Below, piece by piece: positions 56,252-64,000 of a DNA stretch of 64,000 bases. A program made the position numbers and the translations under genes. Location: contig JANTUC010000012.1 in assembly GCA_026873275.1 (NCBI GenBank), positions 206,001 to 270,000 of the forward strand. The letters run 5' to 3'. Origin of the DNA: Pseudopithomyces maydicus (lineage: Eukaryota; Ascomycota; Dothideomycetes; Pleosporales; Didymosphaeriaceae). The notes under the pieces were generated by a model. That model was not told the DNA's origin, ran no database searches, and saw only the letters and a program-made list of their open reading frames with translations. The number at the start of each line of letters is the position of its first letter. Positions within the stretch are counted from its first letter, which is position 1.

Positions 56252-57658
56252 ATGGCCACCGGCGGCTTCAAGCTCTCACTCGTCGGCGCCAAAGGCAAAC
56301 CTGGCCTCAAAGCGCCCTTGCCCGCGAAACGGAAAAGGCTCGCACTCGACGATGACGAGCCCGAAGACACCAACGCAAAGCAAGAAATCACCGGCTGGGA
56401 CATTGCGGAAGGCGGCGCGGTAGATGCAAACGCAAAGAAAGAGGAGCCAAAGGCTCCTCGCGTCATTCCCGTGGAGCCGAACCGCAATTGGCGCGAGGAG
56501 GCTTTGAAAAGGCAACTTGGCCGCGGCGGAGTGCCTCCCACGGGCAGCGGGGAGAATGAAGAGCACAGGGAGCAGCCAAAGATGGCGTTCGGGCTTGTCA
56601 CTTTTGACAAGAAGGATGCAGAGGAAGGCGATGCGAAGCCCGAGCCAATGGAGGTGGACGGCGAAGCCAAGACAGAGGATACTCGTACCGAGGAGGAGAA
56701 GCTTCAGGCCGAAGCCTTCGAAGCGCTCGTCAACGGGAAATCCACAAACCAGACAGTCATCCCCATATCCGAAGAAGAGGCCATGAAAAACGATATCCGC
56801 GATGCCCCCGATGCGCCTACGCTCGCCGTCTACGAAGCCACTCCGATCGAAGGATTCGGCGCGGCTTTGCTTCGCGGGATGGGCTGGAAAGACAATGACA
56901 CCCAGGGCAAGGACAAGAAAAAAGTTTCCCCCGAAGAAGTCAAGCGGCGGCCTGCCCTCCTGGGAATCGGCGCGAAACCCGAGTCCGCGGTTGGCCTTGA
57001 ACTGAACGAGTTCAATGGGGGCAAGAAGGGCCAGAAGGCCCCAAGGAAGGCAGCAATGCAGTATGCCCCGGTCACGCTGAGGAATAAGAATACGGGCGAG
57101 CTCGTCACAGAGGACCAACTCAAGGAGAGACTGCAGAAGCAGAAGGAGGCGGACGAGAAGAAGGCGAGGAACAACACATTTGTGGGCGATGATGATGCGG
57201 AAGATGACCGTAGGCGAGAGAAACGGAGGGACAGAAGAGGCGACGACTACGAGAAGGATCGTAGGAGGGACAGGAGAGACGATGACTATGAGAAGGAGCG
57301 TAGGAGGGACAAGGATAGGCGAGAGGATAAATATTCGGATCGCGACCACAGGCGAGATAAGAAGTACCGAGAGGATGACTATGACGACCGCCGGAGAGAC
57401 AAGTACCGGGACAAAGATTCTCGTCGAGAACGGAGCCGTAGCCCGCGTGACGAAGACCGACGAAGAAAACACCGGGAACGCGATCAGAGGGAGAGGAGTG
57501 TAGATAGCAGCGACCATCGAAGGGACAAGCGAGAACGTCGTGACAGAGATCGGAGTCGGAGCAGAGACTCGGATTACCGACGGAAAAGGAGACGTGAAAA
57601 CGACTACAAGGATGAGAGGGACGATAGGAGAAGCAAACATAGGGACGAGAAGTACTGA
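56252..57658 (+). CDS. spp2: Pre-mRNA-splicing factor Spp2 (G-patch protein)
   Basis: A single exon encodes 468 residues from an ATG in strong context (CACCATGG). The N-terminus MATGGFKLSLVGAKGK and the block ITGWD resemble the Spp2/GPKOW/MOS2 family. The G-patch core is EGFGAALLRGMGWKDND at about 206-222, followed by RRPALLGIGAKP. The last 170 residues are a Arg/Asp/Glu/Lys-rich tail of repeated RRDRRDDDYEK and RSRSRD units, longer than in yeast but normal in filamentous fungi. Spp2 binds and activates the DEAH-box ATPase Prp2 on the spliceosome before the first step of splicing, through the G-patch, in the nucleus. Confidence 0.9.
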   Translation: MATGGFKLSLVGAKGKPGLKAPLPAKRKRLALDDDEPEDTNAKQEITGWDIAEGGAVDANAKKEEPKAPRVIPVEPNRNWREEALKRQLGRGGVPPTGSGENEEHREQPKMAFGLVTFDKKDAEEGDAKPEPMEVDGEAKTEDTRTEEEKLQAEAFEALVNGKSTNQTVIPISEEEAMKNDIRDAPDAPTLAVYEATPIEGFGAALLRGMGWKDNDTQGKDKKKVSPEEVKRRPALLGIGAKPESAVGLELNEFNGGKKGQKAPRKAAMQYAPVTLRNKNTGELVTEDQLKERLQKQKEADEKKARNNTFVGDDDAEDDRRREKRRDRRGDDYEKDRRRDRRDDDYEKERRRDKDRREDKYSDRDHRRDKKYREDDYDDRRRDKYRDKDSRRERSRSPRDEDRRRKHRERDQRERSVDSSDHRRDKRERRDRDRSRSRDSDYRRKRRRENDYKDERDDRRSKHRDEKY

Positions 57659-58041
57659 ACATTGTACTCGGTTGCATATAAATCCCCTTCATTCGTTCAG
57701 TCACACAACATGTATAGGAAATGATACCAGAGCTTTGCAGCTCACATTCTTGCATTGTATATATAGTATATTGTTTCAAGCTTCCCCATCGGGTGGTATC
57801 AAAAAGCATTGCTATCATCGTCACAACATGTAGTGATACAGTGTATTAACCAGCCTTCCTTCCCATCGGATATCAAAACTCAATGCTGCCCCCACGCCGA
57901 ACACCTGACCGCACGGAATCCATCTATTCGTCGCATCATGCCATGCTTATTACAAATGCAGTCGTGACAAAAGAAAGAGACAAAAAAATCTAGGAATAGG
58001 AGAGCTTTCGCGGCCAATTTTTTCACGTGTCGGAACTACAC

Positions 58042-59060
58042 CTAGAAGTTCCGCGAGGGGAGAGGCGCGGGCTCGGCAGGCTTCGGGATGTGCGTTGGAA
58101 CGTTCCCGTTAGTATAACCGTTGGTGCCGTTGGTGTGTCCATTGGTATGGTAACCGTTGGTGCCGTTGGTGTAGCCATTGGTGCCATTAGTGTACCCGTT
58201 TCCGTTGGTATAACCGTTCCCGTTCGCATACCCGTTTCCACGGAAGTACTGCCCACCGTTGGCCGCAGCATCGCCCATGCCGCCCTGTTCCACCGCGACA
58301 TCCATCTCCGTCTCCCGCGACTGGTGGTGCTTCGACCTGATGGCGGGCATGAAATCGATGAAGAAGCTGAGGACGTAGAAGAAGTAGATGAATGCGATGA
58401 CCCACTCCAGCACGGCTGCGGCGTTGTACTTCTTCTGGTTCTGCGTCACGCCGAATGCGATGGCCAGGCCGAGCTCCACCAGGATGAAGAACAGCTTGAT
58501 CCAGAAGCTGTAGCGGAGCACGGACGTCTCGCGGAAGTGCACGCCCAGCCGCTGGTACTCCCAGCAGATGAAGATGGCGGATACAATGTAGCCGGCGATG
58601 AAGAGCACGAGGAAGCCGTCGTGGAGGTGCGGGTGGCGGAGGGTGTCGAAGATGGAGAGGAGGATGAGGCCTGCGGCGCCGGCGATGGATCCGATGATTG
58701 CGCAGACGCTGTAAATCTTTTGCCAGACCGAGGTGTTGGGTGTGAGTTTGCCCGTGTGTCGTAGCCAGCGCTCAAAGATGAAGGCGAGGTCAAACGTGAC
58801 GACGGTCACGGCGGACATGGCGATGAAGAGAGGCTTGAGACCCTGCGCGCCGATGTCTGTATTGGCGTGTCAGCGAGACGGTGACAGGATGATTCTTCGT
58901 CATTGGACGTACCGGAGATGTAGGCAATGCGCTGTTTAGGATCCATAGAAGGATAATGCGGTGACCCTTGCACCGACCATGTTACGAGCATGGCAATCAA
59001 CATGGCCAGCCATACTAGCGATGAGAAGATGGGTACGGCCCAATATGAGATACCCCACAT
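58042..59060 (-). CDS. Sfk1/DRAM/TMEM150-family six-helix membrane protein
   Basis: Exons 59060-58913 and 58856-58042 (56-nt intron, donor GTACGT, acceptor ACAG) encode 320 residues. The start MWGISYWAVPIFSSLVWLAM matches the family N-terminus; an in-frame ATG at 59072 adds four residues. The signature HYPSMDPKQRIAYISDIGAQ lies between helices 1 and 2. Six hydrophobic helices are visible, the last ending in FIDFMPAIR. The C-terminal 90 residues are cytosolic, with a His/Gln/Glu segment followed by a repeat tract of NGNGYTNG and NGTNGYTNG units. Yeast Sfk1 helps place the PI4-kinase Stt4 at the plasma membrane and affects lipid asymmetry; the animal relatives act in autophagy or membrane signalling. 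The tract is encoded by a GGTGTA/CCGTTGGT tandem repeat at about 58100-58250. Confidence 0.88.
58105..58250. repeat. Coding tandem repeat for Asn-Gly-Tyr-Thr tract
   Basis: Variants of CCGTTGGTGCCGTTGGTGT and CCGTTGGTATAACC are repeated inside the 3' end of the Sfk1-type gene. They encode an imperfect NGTNGY/NGNGY array in frame. Confidence 0.65.
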
Positions 59061-61216
59061 GATTCTACACAAGCCCTTTGCGGAGGGCAGTTGTCTGGGT
59101 TGAGGTCGCTAGTGATGATGCCCCGGGGTGAGGCGTGAATGGATGTGGAAGGCGCTGCTCCTTTGGCGCAGTTGGTGACGGTAAGAAAGACGCACGCGAC
59201 CAGTTGCCAAAAGGTCCAAAGGGAGACAACTCGATCAGGGTCTGCGTATGTGCACAATGTCGCGTATCAGGGTAGATGAAAGCAAGGGAAGCATAGCCAG
59301 CCAGCGCAATGCTATTTCTTCAAGAGTCGGCCAGGCGATGATGTCACTGGGTATTTTTGCTGGGAGACTAATTGCCAAGGCCGCACGCATCCGCGGTCGA
59401 GGGTCCAGCGATGATTTACGTCACTACCTGGGGATGATCCCCATTGCTCCAGGAAGAGCTCTCTTTCTCTGAGGCGACTCTTTTTGTCCGAGTCGGGCGA
59501 GTCTAGATCTGCTACGTCTAGATGTGGAGTTGTGGTCATTGAGGATGCGATGCAAGGTTGCGGCTGTGGCTGCTCTCGGGCGATAGTCTAGTCCGCCCTC
59601 CGGAGGGTGAGAAATCAGGGCATCTCGATTATAAGAGCTTAGGTCCGATGCTTGCATGATAGCTGGATAACTTGGAAGAACTGCTCGATGGCTGTCAGCA
59701 ATCGTCGCGGCAGACCGCCACAGTGCGCGTGCGCTTGACGCGCCCTCAGAGCGGCGAAGGACCCAATTTCGGTTCGAAGCAGGGCATTTATCAGAGATGA
59801 GGTGCAACGTTGTCGCCTTCACTTAAGGCATCCCCCCAATCTCGATCGAGCATTGTTTGATCGGCCACGTGAGCTGGCCAAGTGTGTACGATGTGTCTCA
59901 GTCCAGAAGTTCTGGGGCCTTCGCGGCTGATATGGCTGGCATCGCGGCGGTAATATCTGAAGCGGTTATGGCCGCGCATGAACAGCTGGTTTCGGTCAGA
60001 GAGGAGACGCGGAGTAAACCTGAGGCAGGTACCAGAAGCCGCCTGTCACTGTACTGTACAGTAGTCTAAATTGCCTGGCGGGTGGATCTGGGCAGCCAAC
60101 GATCCTGAGGCACAACTTTTGTGGAGCTGCCTCCGCCAGCCATCAGATCATGGGAGATGGAAATTGGACTCTGGTGCGGATGCGAAAGCGAGAATGCGCA
60201 TTTCCGAAATTGCGACTGACAACAGGGTGAAACGAAACGGTCGACTGTCTGTCATGATCTCGTTGCTGTCCATCGTGCTGTAGGTATGCCGTGTCCACGG
60301 ACATGAAGTCGTGGTGAGCAGAGCTGCAGAGTGAAAGAGGAAGGCGGAAGGCCTGGCCCAGTGGATATGCAGCCATCAGTCTACATGATGCATCGCTGGA
60401 ATTGCAGCACCGATTATGTGCTAGTTGTAGCAGGAACCCGCTGATAATATAGCAGCGGTGCCCTATATCGCCCTCGGGCCACCAACCGAGCACGATCGAG
60501 CGGACGGAGCAGATCGAGAAGCGTCGCAGCGCTCAGCCTGCAGTTCCAACGGCGTCCTGATTTCTTCAACGGCGCAGCCGGCGCCTGGGCGCTGGCCGTG
60601 AGCCTAGAGGTGCCACGACTTGGACGCGGCGTCTGCAGAGGCTGCGATCGCCCGTCGCACTATCGGATCATATCCTGATCCTCGTCCAGGATCAAGGCCC
60701 AACCGAGTGCTCATAGGCCTCCAAGTGCCGACGCCATGTCCTTCTGATTGGTGAATGTGCTCGCAAAGTCGACCCCCGGGGCGTGCATGCCTGGGGGTTT
60801 CACCTCGATACCTCTTCCAAGTTTGTTGTTTACCGCGGATCCATACTCATGTGCGCTCCACCTTGGCTAGCTGCCTGCAGAGTCGTAATCGTACGGTCAA
60901 GGCTGCGTGCGATCATATTAACCACCTGGGCACCTCCATGAAAAAAGAGGCAATTCGAGCGCCCATCCATTCTCCCAAAGTGACACCGTGAAGCCGTCGT
61001 GCCTGCTTCGAGCCCCCCACTCCGGCCTGCATATCCTGTCTCGTGGCTCTCTAGGCACAATCGCGGGTGAGTGCGTCCACAGTAGCACCCCCGCCTTCGC
61101 GCGGCTTCTCCGCCTTGGTGCAACTCCTCATTCGGCCTCAGTGCTCCCCGTTACGCGTTCGATGTCTGCTATCTGAGCCCCACCGGGCCTGGCTGCTCCT
61201 CTCCACCCCGTGCAGT
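59061..61216. other. 2.2-kb intergenic region
   Basis: Divergent promoter space for the Sfk1-type gene and the last gene. No open frame carries a domain. CCAGGATCAAG-like direct and inverted repeats occur around 60660-60700. Confidence 0.45.
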
Positions 61217-64000
61217 ATGGGAAACGCACAGAGTCATGGCCAACCCCATAACCGACTGGTGAAGCCGAAGACGAACACAAACTCGCCTTCGCTCGCTCCA
61301 GATGTCAATCCGAACGTGGATTCGCCGGCGTCTCTCGCCTCCAGGTACCTCAATCTAAGCGCGAGCGATCGGCAGCAGATCAAGTCGCAGCTACTGTCGC
61401 CAGTCCAGACGGATTTTGGACCTCGCGAATCGTTTGAGGAAGACGAGAATCTGGACGACAATGCATCGCCTGCGAACATACGGCTTTCCTCCCGGTCAAA
61501 CTCCATGTCTTGCTTCGGTAGCAAGACCAGCTCCACTACGAGGCTGTCCAGCTTGCCAACGTCCAAAGTTTCGCTCGTGCAGAGTAGCCAGCCGGTAGAT
61601 CTCGAAACAGCCATTTCCATACTCCAAGAAGTGCAGAAGAACGCATCCCCCGAGGATATTGCTGCCCTACGTGAGCTTACGCCAGGACCGCCGGTCGCTG
61701 TTCAATTGCTAATTCGAGCTGCACAGAGCAAGTTCTGCAACCCGGCGCCCCCAGCCCTTCCCCTCGCCCCTCGAGCGTCGCCGAACATAGCCTGAGCCGC
61801 CGCACCTCGGTAGTGAATCGATCAGCGTCTTCGCTAATCAGACGACGCTCTCTTCTAGCTACTCCCGGTGTCGCAACGCGTAACTCCCCCGTGGAGGGCA
61901 ATCGACGCACATGGAATTCTTGGAGAACACCGCAACTAGATTCACAAGAGGAAGCAAAATGGCAGCACCAGGAGACCGCAAGGACGGCTACGCTAGAAAT
62001 GACCGAAGAAGGACGGGAATCGCCTGTGCCACGGGCCACAACACCTGCAGAGAATGAGTATTCACATCTCGGGTCATTACAGCTGGGGTCATTGAGGATA
62101 GCAAATGGGGAGCCGTCCCCAGCTGCCAGTGCAAAGTTGAATTGGAATGCTTCCCGAGCAGCACGGGAAGACGAGGACTACTTTTCCCCAGAGTCTCAAG
62201 ATAGCCCCATCATGATGAAGACAACAAGAAGGCGTCGCCACATGAGGAGTGCGTCAGACGTGCAACCTCGGACTCCCCGATTATACCGCAATTTGCGCAT
62301 CACAAGCGACGCACGGAGAGCAAAGACCACCTCACGATACAGCACACCAACTAAGCCAAATTCTCCAGAAAGGCCGCAGCAATGGGAAATGCTACAGCAC
62401 CTTTCGTATGAAGAACAGGAATTTGAAGCAGAGCCGGAGCCTGTTCGACGTCTCCGTGTCATGAACAAGAGTCAGGATACTCTTGCCACCATGCTCGATC
62501 TGCAGCCTACGATATCTATTGAACCCCCTGCGCCTCTCCATCATGATCTAGCGGACGACCATGATGAAGGGTTTGTTTCGGAAGAGGTTTTGTCCTTTCA
62601 GGAAGAAGCCAGCCGAATACTAGACACATCCATCTATGGTGAACCTGTAAACGCCGAGCGCTCCAGCTCAGAAATACCCACCATTCCGTCTACCAGTTCA
62701 TCGCTGAGGGATCAGCATGAGGAAAAGCGCCCCCACCGAAGAAGGCTGACTCGGGATATTCATCAGGTGGAAGTTTTACGACTACCACTCGGGAACCCAG
62801 TACACGGATAAAGGATCAAGCTACTTCTCAGAAGGGTCCGATCGTGACTGACTTGAGTCAAAGTGACGAAGAATCCAAACAGGAAGTGTCTGGGAGCTTG
62901 CATACATTTGAGCAGATGATACATGCTTCCAATTCACAGACCCCATCGCCTCTTTCAGTCGCACAGGAACACGTCGTATCCCACCGATTGCATCGATATC
63001 GTTCGCAGGAAGAAGTGAAGAGTACTTTTGCACGGGACACAAGCCTCCCAGAGAATTGGAACATCGACGACCTCTCGCTCACTCTGAAGGCACCCAGACC
63101 GCCTCCAACGCCAACATCTTTCGTTTCCCAGTTTTCCGTCGATAGTAAACTTTCTCTACGTGGGCGACTACAGAGGAGACGACCTTCATTTCAAGAATTA
63201 CCTGTTGTACAAGCGTGCAATCCAATTCCAGAAGGGTCGATTCCTGCTATCCCAACCGAGCTTCGCAAACATTTCGTTAGACGTGTCTCCGAAACGCCAG
63301 CTATGGAGTGCTTAACTCAGACGTATCCCACCAAGGATCATGTCAACACCGAAGAGCAAGAGCAGGATCTACCCGCTCTAGAACCCATCAAATTTCCTTC
63401 GCCTCCAGCAACGCCTGAACCCGAAACACGTGGCAGGCATCACAGGCGCGCGGCCACGGAACGACCACCATCGCCTCGCCGTGGACTTCGTCGGAGTCTT
63501 TCCCTTTTCCGACGGAAGAGCAAGGCAGGAAAAGAGGAAAAGCAACCGCCACTGCCAGATGAAACCATCATCTTCGACCTCGGTACCACGGCTACCTCCC
63601 TCGGTCGCTCCCCCTACGATGCCGCTCTGGATGCTGTTCACCAGAAGCGAGTAGCGGCGCCCACCCACCCTCACCAAGTCAGCGAAACGATGGCACAAAC
63701 AAAGCCTTCAGCGAGCATGGATGCTAAGACCGCCGCGAACCTCGCTCGTTTCCGCAGCAAAGACCGCGCATCACGTCGCCCCGAGATGCCCGTCAGACCA
63801 AAGAGTTACTACAGCGAAAGAGAGGCAAGTGCAGGCACGGACATCCATCGACGCCACAGCTTCTACGGCCACGCACCCCCATGCCCACCATACCCAGCAT
63901 CAGCAACCTCGGGGCTGCACACCGATCATCAGCAGCCCAGCACCCGACGAGCAACGAAATCCCCTCCATCCCGAGCGATCCCACCCCCAGGTCCGTGCTC
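61217..64000 (+). CDS. Long Ser/Pro-rich disordered protein with N-myristoylation motif, 3' truncated by window
   Basis: The ATG at 61217 opens MGNAQSHGQ, which fits the MGxxxS rule for N-myristoylation. The frame shifts by one base at the C5 run 61748-61752 and again at C5 62730-62734. In each case one added C gives smooth sequence: CNPAPPSPSPRPSSVAEHSL and EEKRPPPKKADSGYSSGGSF. A third shift is likely at C5 63876-63880, giving HAPPMPTIPSISNL. With these repairs the frame is open to the window end (more than 925 residues). The protein is almost wholly low-complexity, rich in Ser, Pro, Arg and Glu, with clusters like RRSLSLFRRKSKAGKE that look like phosphorylation or membrane-binding patches and a short helix LETAISILQEVQKNASPEDI. 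No domain is recognised. Lipidated N-terminus plus basic patches suggest a plasma-membrane scaffold, which is inference. Confidence 0.7.

Noticed and set aside
56276..57640. 454-codon open frame antisense to spp2
   Set aside because: Hydrophobic shadow of the Arg/Asp/Glu-rich repeats on the coding strand; spp2 itself is well supported by the G-patch.
1..64000. CRISPR array, bacterial operon or phage features
   Set aside because: No regularly spaced repeats, no Shine-Dalgarno pattern and pervasive spliceosomal introns; the DNA is eukaryotic.

Overview
The window is nuclear DNA of a filamentous ascomycete (Pezizomycotina). The signs are many short spliceosomal introns (46-140 nt, mostly about 50, with GTAAGT-like donors and CTAAC/CTGAC/TACTAAT branch sites), genes on both strands without operons, an intron-containing nuclear tRNA, and fungal-only families: Zn2Cys6 regulator, DUF7704, HeLo domain, STAND/NACHT NTPase, Sfk1, Spp2 and a fused trehalose synthase/phosphatase subunit. 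I cannot name the genus from sequence alone.

Layout. 0-5 kb: the 3' part of a secreted repeat-tailed protein, tRNA-Thr, a FAD amine/amino-acid oxidase and a small Cys-rich secreted protein. 7.6-16 kb: a likely carbohydrate-use block with a zinc-cluster regulator, a secreted GH35 beta-galactosidase and a convergent cytosolic GH2 beta-galactosidase. 16.8-25.5 kb: a HeLo-domain protein, a membrane-anchored lectin-like beta-propeller and a tiny GPI-type wall protein, separated by 2-3 kb of non-coding DNA. 26.5-33.2 kb: an LCCL-domain membrane protein, a SnoaL-like protein, a C2-domain protein and an acidic-tailed protein. 34.6-37.2 kb: a STAND NTPase. 37.2-41.9 kb: an AT-rich gene desert with a decayed tRNA-Leu. 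41.9-47.5 kb: a peroxisomal 4CL-type acyl-CoA ligase, two proteins of unknown function, a 51-bp minisatellite and a DUF7704 membrane protein. 49.8-59 kb: a Tps3/Tsl1-type trehalose subunit, a Pro/Gln-rich conserved protein, the splicing factor Spp2 and an Sfk1/DRAM membrane protein. 61.2 kb to the end: a Ser/Pro-rich protein with an N-myristoylation motif, cut by the window edge.

How genes may work together. The two beta-galactosidases, one exported and one not, are tail to tail with 144 bp between their stop codons, and a zinc-cluster regulator lies 0.7 kb upstream of the first. This suggests a small beta-galactoside catabolic cluster. The HeLo protein and the STAND NTPase belong to families used in fungal self/non-self recognition and regulated cell death, but they are 16 kb apart and no direct link is visible.

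A cross-cutting observation: at least ten strong coding regions change frame by one base at runs of 4-5 C or G, almost always in the direction of one missing base. I read this as collapsed homopolymers in the assembly. The affected genes (LCCL, SnoaL, C2, STAND, the 45-46 kb gene, the Pro/Gln-rich gene, the last gene and possibly the zinc-cluster regulator) are therefore annotated as intact genes with a suspected 1-nt error, not as pseudogenes.
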